A DNA stretch of 64,000 bases from Paragordius varius (taxonomy: Eukaryota; Nematomorpha), in NCBI GenBank assembly GCA_964247055.1, contig OZ176050.1:3720001-3784000 (forward strand), in the 5' to 3' direction. The notes under the pieces are model-generated. The model was given only the letters and a program-made list of their open reading frames with translations. It did no database searches and had not been told where the DNA came from. The position numbers were made by a program, and so were the translations under genes. Below, one piece after another: positions 1-12,930 of the stretch. Positions within the stretch are counted from its first letter, which is position 1, and the number at the start of each line of letters is the position of its first letter.

Positions 1-248
1 TATTAAACAGAATAGAATGGGTCTTTAGTATGGTTGGGATTTCATCAGTATATAAGTTTGATAAATAGCCAAAATAGCTAAAACAACTCGTTTATTTTAT
101 TCTATGTTTGCGCCAAATTACTTAAACAAATTTTACATTCGATTATGAGGTGGGAAACCATTTAGCATATTTTCGCATTGCAAAAAATAAAAATTGCATA
201 AGAAATTTCTATAAAAAATATAGCTCCTATATAATAATTAACATATAC

Positions 249-1971
249 GTAGGTTACATCTCCGACCATGATAGTTTGAGTGACATAAACAGTATCCAAA
301 TGAATCACATACTCCATGACTACCACAAACGCTGCAATTGCATTCTGATATATCATTTAAGAATATATATGAAATCAGGAAATTTTGAAACATATATAAA
401 CCATAATCCTAATCTATATATTTAAATGGAAAATGCTGGCTTTGTGATCTGGTACCAGAAAACCAGTAGACCCATTCAAATCCAAACTTCGAAAAATATA
501 TTCATTAATGAATGCCCCGACAATAGCTTCGCCCTTTTTTTGAAATAGGCCCCCAGTTCGGGCCCACCCCGTGTGAAAAACGGGTTTTTTTGAAAACAGA
601 AGTCCACAAAAATCGTGTCTTTGAGACAATTTTCTGGAGAACGTGTTGGACCATTCAATTTCAAATATGATTTTTGTTTACTTATTTCGATTGCGCCGAA
701 CATAGTCATCTCGCTATTTTGATATAGGCCCTTTTTTACCCGCTCCCCCCGTAAAATGCCATTTTTTAAAAAAGCAAAATCCACAAAAATAATTTTTTAA
801 GTCTATTTTTCCCCCAAGTAAACAATATATTAGTATGAATGCACCGTTTTAAAATTCCTATAAAATCATATTTAAATAATGTTTCGAAATCCACATATGT
901 GGATCATTTTATTGTCCCTTATTTCAAATAGCCCCCCCAGAAGTCCGAACACGAGATTTACGCTAGTAAATTTATAAAGATTGAAGCAGAATCGGCTATG
1001 CTAAACGATAATTGTTTTGGTTTAATTATAATATAATTAGCGAAAATAGGTTCCTTATCTTATAGATGATAGATATTAATTTTTTACTTCATAATTTTGT
1101 TATTTAATATTATATTATAAAATAATAAAACTTAATTTGCAAATATAGAAGCACAATAATTTTTTTAAAAATAAAATTGGAATAATATCAACTGAAAATA
1201 AAACTTTTTTCACAATTGATTCCATAATAATTGGGTTTGCAATCACAATACCCATTCTGTTGACAGACGATAGAAGCCGAGTGGGCCGGATGACATTTGC
1301 AATCTGCATCAATATAATAATTAAATAAATATCGAATTCTATTCAGAAACAATTTGAAAATGTCGTTTGGTGTTGATCAATAATTTTTTTTAAATGAATA
1401 TATTTTGTCATAGTTTTTATAAAAGTATCCTGTAGGTGGTGCAGAAATCATATTATTACTATCAAAAACAAATAATGTTCAGAAGCTTTAACACCCGTAC
1501 ATGGTAATTTCGTTTTATGATTTTCTTTAAGATTTCAATAATTGATGGATTATTTTAGATTTAGGCAATACTCTTTTTTATGTTTAGCATTCTTAGGTCG
1601 TTTATTAGTAAACATACCAGCATTTACTTTTCCCGGTCGGTTAAGTAGCTGATTAATATATTTTCCAGCAATTCATACAAATTTATTACATCTTTAATCG
1701 AAGTGCACATTATCGAGAAAAATAAGTTGCTTCGATATCGATTTAGCTAACAGTTTGTTTTTACAAAATTTTGCTCGCTTAACCGTTATATTTTAAATTA
1801 ACAGTTGTAGTTCTTATTAATTAAAGTCATTTCAGAAAAAATGGAAAGAAAATCGTTATGAGGCGAATTGGTTTAGCTGGCAGATATTTCCAAAAAAATA
1901 TTTTTAAAAGAAAAGGGTTTTCATATCAGTATAAATCATTTGCAATTTAATAAATAATGACTCAATATCAT

Positions 1972-2012
<41 letters not shown>

Positions 2013-5000
2013 CTTATTTATAAGCAAAATATATTAGAATATACCTTTTACCTAACACTATAAAGTGTAATAAGTTCTCCAATAATTATTTCATTCATAT
2101 AAAAATTTAGTAAGGTAACAGGTGTATAGATTTTGATGTGGAAAATAAAATTTCATACAACTCAATAGAGAACCTTTTTCTAAATTAATTTCTAAACATA
2201 GAAACTAAATCCGTCTTTTGTTTCAAACCTGATAATTTCCTTGTCTATAGCAATTCAATTAGAACTTTATTTCATTCTTACCGTTAGGGGATATCACGAG
2301 TGTGATCTTTCACTACCTTACATATTCATTACGTATGCAACGTGTAAACCAAAGATGGCTACTATTTCACGACTTTAATAGCTGTTTCTAAAACCTTTAA
2401 AGATTTTGGGAATTCTTTTACTGATTAAGATCTATCATACCAGTTTTTAGGGATGCGTATATGCGAAACTCATAATATCAAAATGTGAAAACGGACGTGT
2501 GTAAAATTATGTTTTCCTTTTGGCCGCTACTTACTCAATCTTGGGTCGCATTTAACATATTAGGCCCCTTTACGGATATATATCAGTATTTATGGGTATG
2601 CTAACGATCCTTCTCTATATTAAATTTAGTGAGCTAAAATGTGTGCGTACAATGAATGTTTAAAATAAACTACCTTTGTCACATTTTTTTCCGTGAAAAG
2701 CAGGAAGGCAAATGCATTTACCAAGGGAATCACACCACGATCCATTGCTATATCTGCAATTGCAACCTTAACCAAAACATGTATTGTTAAAAAGGTTGTT
2801 AGCTTTATCAATAAATAATATTTTAACGAATTTTTAAGCTCTGCTATAGATGCAATATAACCTAAATCTCTCTTTTATTATAAAAATTAGGTGCAAAGAT
2901 AATATATATATATACTAATTAATAATTAACATATTTTCGCTAATATTTACCAACGGTATACTTTAACAAAAGTAGCAAAACTATATTTTTTGGTATTTGC
3001 CTAATTTTAGTGGTTTGTATTACTGTTTTATATTTTATCACTAATTTATAGGGTTGTCATGGGGTCAATATTATGATTTAATGCTGAAGATTATGAAAAG
3101 GTTTTGTGAGGTCTCAGCATTTTAAAACTTTTATAATAAACTTAATATTTTTGATAAATGGTTTGGAGGTAATTAGAATATTTAAAATGCATTTTGGAAA
3201 AATTCATGAGTTTGAGGATATTGCAATTAATTGGAACATCACCAACTGTGTATTATAATCTTAGCTAAAATCTACAATAGCTTTAATACTTCATTACCTT
3301 TTCACTTGTCTTAGTTTACCTTTTGGAGTAGCTTTATATCCTGGGGCTCAATTTTAGAAATAAATTACATTTCAGTTAAAATTATTAAAAAATGTCCTCA
3401 TGTATTAAATAAACTTATATATTTTACAGTTTTGTGACTACTAGAGTCTAAAATTGGGACAGCTCCAAAATACGATTGACAGCTGATATTAAAATCAAAA
3501 TATTTCAAATTGCCGGTAAAATATAGCCTGAAAACTTTTAGAAATAATTATTTAAATTTTCTAACCATAATCATTTATTTGCCTATTAAATTAGCGATTT
3601 AAAAAATATATAAAAAAAATGTCGGCAAAAAAGTTTGAGATGAGGATTTATGCACAATTTTGCCTATTTTTAAATTCGGCCTAATACCTTAAATACTTTA
3701 GATAATCAAATTTCAAATCTAAGATATAAAACTATTCTAAAAGATAATGGAGCGTTCAAAATGGTTAAATACGCAGTTGCATGATATAATACAGCCTGAG
3801 AACGTATACGTTGCTAGAAAGTTATTAATTATTATTGCCAAATAGCATATACAACAAAGGGCAGTATTATTGGCCCATAGTTATTTTTTTCACTTTTTAC
3901 TATTATTAGCCAATAATAATTCTCTTTGCAGCACATGCTATTTGGCAATAACTAATTACTTTCTAACATATACTTACTCATATACTGTAATTTGAAATGA
4001 ACTTTATCGTGGTAACCACATTTTTCTTTCCTACCGAAACCAACAAACTTTTAATTATGTCTGAATCGAATTACTTTATACTAATTTGTAAATTACTGTT
4101 TTAGCCGCACATTTAACTTAATTAATGGTATTTTCGATGGTTATTTTTGAAAGCGATTACAGTCATTGCACAACTGTGATTTTAGGGCTTTAAAATAATA
4201 TTTGATGATTTTTTATGTGTTGTTTTTTATGGAAACTACCATAACTTTTTTTTAATAATATAGATTAATTAGAGATTTATTGTTTGACCTTAATATTTTT
4301 TAAGCAAATATTTATGTTTGTACCTCATAAACTTTTTAACACTTCGATTTAAATTGGGGTATCTTAAACAAAATTTCGTTTTGAAAAAAAAATCCATGTC
4401 AAACTACTTAAACGTCATTTTTATTTTGCAAATTTTTTGAAAAATATCGTCTTCATTTAATTTTAAGGGTTAATGCTAATTTTTATAAAATTCACATCTA
4501 TCATTGATAATATAGAAGTTGTTTATTTTGTATTATTTTTCAATTTTACCATTGCACACATGTCACGTTGACGAAATTTTTACCTTTTGGTTTTAGCTTA
4601 AAATAAGTAATATCACGTATTTTTGAATAAATTTTTTTATATATTTCGGTTTATTAATATTATTTAAGTGCAAAATTTTGCCATGGTTTCAATTCCTTTC
4701 ATATTTTTTAAAGAAATTAGTTTTAAACAGGCCTGGTGTATCCAACTAGCCTAATTTGAATCGAAGGACTGAAATGAATGTGTTGTATCCAAGTGTTAAA
4801 GGAAAGTCAATTTATGTCATTTATTTTCCCCAAATAAATGAGTTGATATAAAAGTAAATCGAATTATCTAATAAAATTTACAATAATTTACCATTATGAC
4901 ATAAAAACTAGTTTTTAAACATAAAAATATGATTTTATAAAATAATTTAGAGATCATAAAATAAAAAAATTACTTAGTTCACAAAATTTTCCATAGTATC

Positions 5001-5332
5001 CGGTTGCGCAAACACACTTGTTCTGAAAGTCGTATCCAAAACTGTTTATTTGACTGCAGCCTAATTATTTTATATTACATCATATATAAACAATTGGCGG
5101 CCTCAAACCGATATAGGGCCCTTGAAACTATAATTGTTCTATTTTTCCAATTTAAAATAATTTATGCTACCTAGGAAAAGGGCAAAATAAATCAAATTTT
5201 ATAATCATTTGGTATATAGTGATAAATTAATACATATAATAATGTGTGTATCCTTGGCTTAAAAATACCTGGATTTCCAGATATCCCAGCAATAGTCATT
5301 ATATGTACAATGAGCCAAATATATGTTCCCAT
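249..5332 (-). CDS. secreted EGF-repeat protein, 5' part (runs off left edge)
   Basis: Five exons, read right to left: 5332-5269, 5060-4974, 2766-2674, 1303-1205, 344-249. The first encodes a 21-residue hydrophobic signal peptide starting at ATG 5332. Each of the other four encodes one EGF-like module of 29-33 residues with six or more cysteines and the usual end, for example CKPNYYGINCEK and CATGYYGKFCE. Every intron lies in phase 1 with GT donor and AG acceptor, so each module is a symmetrical 1-1 exon, the classic form for exon shuffling. The last donor at 248 shows that the gene continues past base 1. Order and style match the gene at 35472-44937 on the other strand, so a C-terminal protease-like domain may lie outside the window; that is inference. 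The introns hold repeats (3340-3985, 4337-4798). Function is unknown; an extracellular adhesion or matrix role would suit the modules. Confidence 0.75.
420..960 (-). repeat. dispersed GC-richer repeat, copy 1
   Basis: This stretch is less AT-rich than its surroundings. It matches the reverse complement of 33180-33510 over several hundred bases, including the shared blocks around 'cggggtgggcccgaactggg' and 'ctatgttcggcgcaatc'. No coding potential is conserved between the two copies, so the short ORFs here are not genes. Confidence 0.8.
1974..2006. repeat. (TA)n microsatellite
   Basis: An uninterrupted TA dinucleotide run inside an intron of the left EGF gene. Similar runs lie at about 26514-26542, 40543-40600 and 54060-54086. 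Confidence 0.95.
3340..3800 (+). repeat. dispersed repeat family R3
   Basis: A non-coding repeat recognised by blocks such as 'aaattgggacagctccaaaa', 'cagctgatatt' and 'cctaataccttaaatacttt'. Diverged relatives lie at about 43735-44190 and 63030-63260 (same strand) and 47230-48150 and 50030-50480 (opposite strand). It looks like an old non-autonomous element. I could not define its exact ends. Confidence 0.65.
3808..3985. repeat. short hairpin element
   Basis: The left arm (about 3820-3863) and right arm (about 3925-3968) are imperfect inverted repeats, sharing 'attgccaaatagca' and its complement 'tgctatttggcaat'. The loop is about 60 bp. This is MITE-like and lies in an intron. Confidence 0.75.
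4337..4798 (+). repeat. MITE-like element, copy 1
   Basis: Begins TAACACTTCGATT and ends near GTGTTA, with an internal inverted copy of the TTCGATT...AATTGG block close to the right end. It shares most of its length with 7074-7654. No ORF. Confidence 0.75.
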
Positions 5333-7073
5333 AATTATTTATAATGGTATAAATATGAAATGATTAGCCTAAGGTATTTGACTCTTAAACCTTCAAGCAT
5401 TGCATTTTTAATACCATTCACTAATAATATTGAGCATATTTTTAATGTGATAATATTTATAGTACATATTTTTAAATTCATTTTGATGTTTATCTTGCAA
5501 AACATTCAAAATGCAGCAGTTTGTGATGACCCTAATGGCGGAGACATGGCTTGATATCGGAATCAGGAATCTTTTTTGAGATGAATAAATTAGTTTATAA
5601 TTATGCATATATTATAATATTAATATAATTCTACGATCAATAAAATAAAAAAAATAATTAAATTTTAATTTTATAATTATTTTTGGCTTGCTCATTACGA
5701 GCGGTCCAAAATACCCACAAAGTTTTTAAATTAACAAAGATAAATTGAAAATTATCACACAGTTTTAACATAAAGTGCATGATAATAAGCATGAACCAAT
5801 TATTATTTAGCGGCTGTTTTTTTGAAAATTTACCTAATGAATTATAATGCTTCAAATTTTGGGGACTTTTGGAACTTTATTAAAAGGTGTAAAAGAACAA
5901 TAGGTATATTTGTATCTAATTATCAATTAACATTTTTTGTTTGCAATGATCACCCTTTTGTTAAATTGGTTAAATTGGTTTCCTCGATTTATAATAAAAA
6001 TGTCGGAAAAGTTAATGGCTTTAAATAATTTTTTGTTTGATGTATTGTTTAAAATTGAAAATAACTATAATTATTTTTAAATACACTAGTGCGTTTTTTT
6101 GCTAATTAGCCACCCATGCATTCATTTTAAAAACAAGAAAATGCATCGGAAGATATGGTCCTATGTTTAGACATAAGCATTCCATTTCTGGGTCAGCCCT
6201 AACGAGAGGTGGCGAATGATGGATTTTGCTTTGAACATTTAAGTATAATTAAATAGAGGTGTAAATGTGCCATTTATCCAAATAATACGATATTAAGCGG
6301 ATATATTAATCATATCCGTTCGAACAACGTAACAGTATGGTTTCCCGTATCGTAGATAGAATATTATTTGGATTAAATTTAGTTTCTACGATTTATTTGT
6401 CATTGGTTAGCAGCTAACTAGCCTAAAATTTTTTCGTTTTTGTCACTTCGCTGCGACAGGGGGCGGGGTAAATTTTAAAAAAATTTATTATGATTAAATT
6501 GTTATCCATTGTCAATATAATTACACTAACAACAAATTTTGATCTTTTTTAAGTGCCATTTTTGTAAATTTAAAATTTATTTTATTAAACTACGTAAATA
6601 TTATAACTAAAAAAATGGTTTAACGCCTAAGAATTATTTTATTATGGTGTATCGATTTTTGGCCCCAATTTAATAGTTAATTGGAAATTTTAAAAATATA
6701 AAGTTTTGAATATATATCCTATTTTAACAATTGAAAAAACGCACAAGACTGAATCTTTCGAATGGTGGTTAGACATTTAAATCAATCTGATGTAATATTT
6801 GGCTTTATATGGTCAAATTTAACGCATAAATTAGCAAAATTTAGACGTACTAATTTAAATATTATATTAATTATTTAATAAGGATAAATTAGTATAAAAG
6901 TTAAAAAATTTGAAAAAACCTATGGTTTCTGTTTTAATAAAAACATATTAAAATATATTTTACCTAGTGGAGCATAATTATAACTGTAAATTTATTATTT
7001 AAATTTTTTTCTAATCTTTGAGATGAAATAATTATTAGCATTTAAAGATAATAATTTATATTAAAGGTAATTT
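5333..7073. other. no gene seen
   Basis: AT-rich sequence upstream of the EGF gene. The short ORFs here have low-complexity composition, no splice-consistent partners and no family I recognise. The 5' promoter of the EGF gene should lie just right of 5332, but I see no clear core element. Confidence 0.5.
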
Positions 7074-7654
7074 TAACACTTCGATTCTAATTGGGGTATT
7101 TAAATACCCCAGACTAAATTTGAGGTTCGGATTTTTAAAAAACTACTGAAGGAAACGGTCCCAATATAAATTTATGCTTCTATCCTAATAAAAATTATAA
7201 AAATATGCCAAAATATCTAAATAAAATTTTGTTTTGAAAAAAAAGTTCCATGTCAAACTACTTGGCCGCCATTTTTATTTTACAAATAATTTGCAAAATA
7301 TCGTGCTTATTTAATTTTAACGTTAGAATTTAAGCTAATTTTTTATTTAAATTACATCTAACATTAATAGATATAGAAAAAGCTGTTTATTTTGAATTAT
7401 TTTTCAATTTTACCATTGCACGCATATCACGTTGACTAAATTTTTACCTTTCGGTTTTAGCTTAAAAAGTAATATCAAGTATTTTTGAATAAAAATTTTT
7501 ATATATTTGGGTTTATTTATATAAGTGCAGATTTTGCCATGGTTTCGATTCATTCCATATTTTTTAAAAAATTTAATTATTAACAGGCCTGGGGTATTTA
7601 ACTACTCCAATTTGAATCGAAGGACTAAAGTGAATGTGTTGTATCCATGTGTTA
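7074..7654 (+). repeat. MITE-like element, copy 2
   Basis: Same family as 4337-4798: starts TAACACTTCGATTCTAATTG, ends GTGTTA. It is longer by an extra block near the left end (about 7105-7215). The right end carries the inverted partner CAATTTGAATCGAAGG. The sequence from 7655 to the LINE at 8142 holds nothing recognisable. Confidence 0.75.
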
Positions 7655-8141
7655 ATAAAATAAAAATCAAAAATGGCTGCTTTGAATGAGATAGAAGGAT
7701 AAGTGTTTTGATCAAAAATTTTTAGGCATTATTGCCATCTAAACAAAGTTTGAGCTATTTTCAATTATAAGTGTTAAAAATATATTTATTGACAAAAACT
7801 CTCTTGCTTCGCGGGTTTGTGGCTTCCTATTTCGAATATTAACTATCGATGTAAAACATATTCTGCAATTTATAGAGTTATCATTACTTTTTCTAATGAT
7901 ACATGACAAATAGACATTTGTTGTATATTTAAAAGAAAAATATTTTTAGTATAATTTTAATAAAGAGGGCGTATAAATAAATCAAATTATAAATAATTCT
8001 TATGTAGAATCATTTAATTCATATTTACTGATAAATGATAGAAAATTTTGGGCAGAAATATTTGTTGTTTAAATTTTATGATTTTCAGTGGCTTATTAAT
8101 TTCATTTTGCGCTTAGTGCTTGTGAAAAGGCGCCGTACTTT

Positions 8142-8158
8142 CTAAATTGATACTTTTT
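8142..8158. repeat. target-site duplication of the LINE, left copy
   Basis: CTAAATTGATACTTTTT, identical to 11534-11550. Confidence 0.95.
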
Positions 8159-11100
8159 TATTATTATTATTATTACATTACATGTTTTCACTCGTAAGAG
8201 CGGTCATGTTATACAACCTGTCTCGCCATAAAACTCTATCTATGGCGTCCTCTGCATTAAGCTCGCATTCTGCTAGCTCTCTTTTTACTGTATCTATCCA
8301 TTTTGTTTTAGGTCGCCCACGTCCTCGTTTTCCCTCAACTATATAACCATCTATTATTTATAATTAGAATCTCTCCTTTCAATGTGCCCGAACCAACGTA
8401 GCCTATTTTTTGACATTCTTTTCCACTATTGGTTTAATATCTGTGCTCCCACGAATAAATCTATTCTCGATTCTGTCCTTTCTAGTTACCCCACACATCA
8501 TTCTGAGCATTTTCATTTCAGTCACGTTAAATTGTCTTTCTTCGGATTTTTTGACACCTCATGTCTGTGAATTATACATCATTGAGGGCTGGACAACTGA
8601 ACTGTAAATCTTACCTTTCACTCTAACATCAATATTTCGATCGCATAAAACGCTCGAAATTTTCTAATTTACCCAGCTGCTCTTTATTCTTAAATTAATA
8701 TCGTCAGTTAACGAACCATCTGCACTTAACATAGCTCCCAGATATTTGCAACTTTCTTTACCCTTCAGAACCCAACTATCGTCAACTACCATTTCATGTT
8801 GTGGACCCCCAAAAGTAATAAGTTCGGTTTTTGCTTTGTTTACTTTCAGACCATATTGATCCAGCATAACACCCCATCTGTTTACCGTTCGCTTTAACTC
8901 AATTAATGAATCAGACAAGATGATTATGTCATCTGCATACATTAAATACCATCCTGACTCACATTAACAACCTTGGCTACCTCGTCCATACAAATTATAA
9001 ACAATAAGGGGCTGAGTGATGAGCCTTGGTAGACTCCATGCTTTATTGAAAAGGGCTCTGATAAACCTTGTGGATTTTTAATCCTGGAGGTGTGTGATTC
9101 GTACATTATTTGTAACAACTTAATATAACTTTCTGGCACCTTTTTACGACGGAGACTCCACCAAATAGTTTCTCTAGGAATCCTGTCAAACGCCTTCTCT
9201 ATATCAATCAAAACCCCGTGTAATTCTTTCTTTTTTTTCAATGTGTTTTTCAATCAACCTCCTAACCGCATGTATAGGATCTATTGTTGACTTTCCTGGC
9301 ATGAAACCAAATTGATATCCTTCTATAGATATCATTTTCCTGATTCGCTTTTCAATTATTTATTCAAACAATTTCATAGTGTGCGACATAAGTTTTATCC
9401 CTCTATAGTTACTACATTCATTTATATCACCTTTTCCTTTAAATAAAGGCACAGTTAAACTTTCCTTCCATTCAACCGGGATTTCATACGTTGAAACAAC
9501 TTTATTAAATACACGCTCCAAAAAATTTAATCCAGAATTTCCAAGCACTTTCCAACAATTTATATTTATGTCGTCCGATCCTACAGCTTTGTTGTTTGGC
9601 ATTTCTAACAAATTAGATTCTACTTCCTTTTGTGTAATTGCTTCTATTGGTCTATCAGTAGCTTCAACTGTATTTGGCAAAAATATCTCGCCTACCCCTT
9701 CATTTAAACTCACAAAGTACTCTTTCCATCTTTTTAATATTTCTACATTTTCGCACAGCAAGCTTCCATCTTTTCCTTTTATTGCAGTCGCATAACCTGG
9801 CAAATCCATCCTGCGTTTATTCCTTTGCTGCGCAACTTTATACACTTTGTTTAAACCTTGCTTACTATTTAACTCATTATAAAATAAATTCATTTTTTCT
9901 TTCTTAACCTGGCCGACTAATTTTTTCAATTCCTTATTTAAATTTTTACACTTATCTCTATCATCATCATTCCTTGTATGTCTCCATTTGTCAAAAGCCT
10001 TACCTTTTTCTCGTGACATCAATATTATTCTTTCATCGTAAAGCCAAGCCTCTCTGTATATTTGAGATTTTCCGCCTTTTAATCCACAAACTAGAGTTCC
10101 TGCCTTTTTGATTAACTGACTTACTTTATCCCAATCACCATTTAACCCACCATCCTCGGATAACCGTATTTCTTTTATAAAAGCCTGCCTTTTTTCGGAA
10201 AATTTCTCCCACTTAATACTTTTTAATCTTTGAATAAGAACCACTTTGTTTAGACTTTTCTTTCACGAAAAATTTACAAATAAGTAAATTATGTTGCGAA
10301 CTAACCTCTAAGTTTGGCACGACCTTACAATCTATTACAAGCTTCAATAAGTCTCTTGGAACAAGTATAAAATCTATTTGAGATTTGTTAATGCCGCTCT
10401 TAAAAGTTACTAGATGACTCTCTCTTTTTTCGAAAAACGTGTTCGCTATCGCCAAATTGTGAGATTGTGCAAATCTGAGCAAATTAATTCCTTCCTCGTT
10501 TCTTTTTCCATAAGAATGTCCCCCGTGCCATATTTCAAATTCCCTTTTTGAACCAAGATGACCATTAAAATCCCCACATAAAAACTTGACTCTGAGCTGA
10601 GGGAGAGCGACTATTTTTTCATCTAGAGTCTCGTAAAATTGCTCCTTTTCTAGTTTCGGTAAACCTATTTGCGGGGCATATATACTAAATACCGTTATGA
10701 CCTCGTTACCTACCAAAATATCTAAATTCATGATTCGGCTGTTATAGCGTCTTACTTCTTTAACCTGATTGAACAATTTGGGATTAATGATAATTGCCAC
10801 TCCATTTCGTCCGCCACTTTCACCTGAGTAATATAGTCGATAATTCTCTTCCAAAGTCCTTGCTCCGTTTCCGCGGTAACGAGTCTCTTGTAATGCCAAA
10901 ATATAAATATGTTTAACTTTCATTATTCCTACAATATCATTTAACTTACTTTTCAATGAACCAACATTTAAACTAGCAAAATACATGTATCCCGTATTCC
11001 TTTGGATTCTCTTTGTATTATTGGCCACAACACCAAAACCGCGGCTGGCCAGGCCTGACCGGCTATTACTATACACATCAATATTCATTTGACAGCTTTA

Positions 11101-11533
11101 AACAAACAAAATAAAAATAAGAAAATTGAAGTGTCGAACTAATTATGACAAATTAATGTTAAAAAAAAACCTAGGCTATAGGTAAAAACGGAAATTATAT
11201 TTCGCAATAAAAAATTTAAAGCAAAATTTATGTATAAAACAATATAAATCAAGGGTCATTTTATGTGTCATAGTAAAAAAATAAATAAATAGTGCTACAA
11301 TACTTATCCAAGAATACAATCTATATATTTAAGAGAATATTAATAGGCAAATTATAGGAAAAGGCCAACGGTAAGTCCTACGTCCAAAAACAAAAATGGG
11401 AATAGGTATGTTATAACAAAATTTAAAGTATAGGATAAGTGATAAAAGATAAAACTTTGAAGATAAATAGATATAATAAATAAGAATTTAGAATTTTTCG
11501 TTTGTATAGTGGTCGAACGCGCGCGCGTAACAA
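8159..11533 (-). mobile_element. RTE-type non-LTR retrotransposon, full length, inactivated
   Basis: A 3.4-kb LINE on the minus strand, flanked by a perfect 17-bp target duplication (CTAAATTGATACTTTTT at 8142-8158 and 11534-11550). An apurinic-type endonuclease is read from 11088 to 10213 with ALQETR, SIYAPQ, GDFNGH, SQIDFILVP and SSQHN motifs. The reverse transcriptase follows: a fingers region ending NYRGIKLMSHTMKL, FGFMPGKST, LIDIEKAFDRIPRE (motif A), GVYQGSSLSPLLF (B) and YADD (C). The C-terminal GKRGRGRPKTKW region is near 8330. The minus-strand 3' end is an (AAT)n tail at 8160-8174, typical of RTE. At least three frameshifts (near 10230, 9240 and 8945), a nonsense codon near 9365 and several stops after 8664 make it non-autonomous. 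The 5' untranslated part is 11089-11533. Confidence 0.95.
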
Positions 11534-11550
11534 CTAAATTGATACTTTTT
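11534..11550. repeat. target-site duplication of the LINE, right copy
   Basis: CTAAATTGATACTTTTT, identical to 8142-8158. Together they fix both ends of the insertion. Confidence 0.95.
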
Positions 11551-11819
11551 ACATATGCAATATCAGTTCCTTAATAGTGTTTCATTTACCCCCATTGATT
11601 AAATTATATGTATCATTTCTTTGTGGGAAATTTGAAAAAAATGAGTTTAAAGTCATTTCTGAAACATATGCACAAAGTTCATAAACAGCTGGCTATATTT
11701 TTTTGTCTATTTTAAGGCAAAATTTTTATCAATAAGAAACTGAAAATGATAAAAAACATACCATTTTATAAACCCAAAACTATCCTTTAATATTTCTGAT
11801 TAGTGTGTTTAAAAAAACG

Positions 11820-12930
11820 ACCTGTTAAAATATATATATTCTGACAGGAAAATCCATCTGGATTATTGTGCTTTTGGTTTTGGCTTTTACGAGTGATATA
11901 AGAAAGTTATCATTTGTATGGTAAGCGCTCCTTATCAGAAAATTACAAAATATGAGTACATTTCTGTAATAAGATTTTTTGGTGAATGCTTCATTCCAAA
12001 AAATATTACTAAAATAAATCAAAAACTGGCTATTTAAAAGCAAAACAATATTTTTAAAATATTTTAATTTTAAATGTGGAATCCGAACCCGTTCGCGCTT
12101 GTTTTTTTTAAAAAAAAACGAAAAACTGCCGGAATTGAACGATAACATTTTAAAATATAAGCTACTTTTAACATATAAAAAAATATTTCAAAAAATGCAT
12201 AATTTTAATAAACAATTAATTTTTAGTAAAACATTGTTGAAGTGTACTTGATATTTTTAGGCATGATGGAAACGTTATAAAAACTCTAGGTATTATAAAA
12301 ACACTTGTTCTATATAATTTGGTGATGCTGAACATTCTATCCTCAGAATTATTATATATTTCTTTCTTAAATTAATGTTTAATATAATTTGGTTTTTTTA
12401 TAAAAAATCATCAATTGATAATTAACCTTTAAAATTCGGAAGCGATAGAAAAGTTTAGCATCATCGAATTATATAAAAAAGTGTAATTTTAATATCAAAA
12501 AGTGATTTTATACCGTTTCCATCATGCCTAAAAATAGTATGAGGTATGCTTCAATATAATTTTGCCTAAATTAAATTTTTATTTAAATTAGCCATTAAAA
12601 ATACTTTTATATGTCAAAATTTAGCATATATTAAAAAAAATTTCATATTGCGCATTTTTAATTATATTTGAAAAAACTAGAGGGAAAAATTTGGGACTTT
12701 TGGACATCATTAAAAATTAAAAAAATTAAAAATTGTAAATAGGTAGTTTATGATATATTTTGGTGATATTTTTTGGAATGAAGCTTTAGGTTTCATCAAA
12801 AAAATTTATTACAAAAAATGCTCATATTTGCCATTTTCTGATATGGAGGACTTACCTTACCATAAAAGTATATATAACTTATCTCAAGGGCTAAAACCAA
12901 AAAAATATATATTTCAACAGGTTTTTTATA
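11820..12930. repeat. 1.1-kb foldback element
   Basis: The left arm (about 11820-12075) is the reverse complement of the right arm (about 12690-12930). Shared blocks include 'cttcattccaaaaaatat' with its complement, and the outer ends CCTGTT...AACAGG. An inner inverted pair, 'ggcatgatggaaacg' near 12262 and 'cgtttccatcatgcc' near 12516, bounds a loop of about 280 bp. Related copies: the loop region at 48340-48605 and the right half at 26555-27010. The ORFs inside are accidents of the repeat. Confidence 0.8.

Noticed and set aside
150-425. Plus-strand ORF of 91 residues
   Set aside because: It is antisense to an EGF exon (344-249, minus) that has correct splice sites and cysteine spacing.
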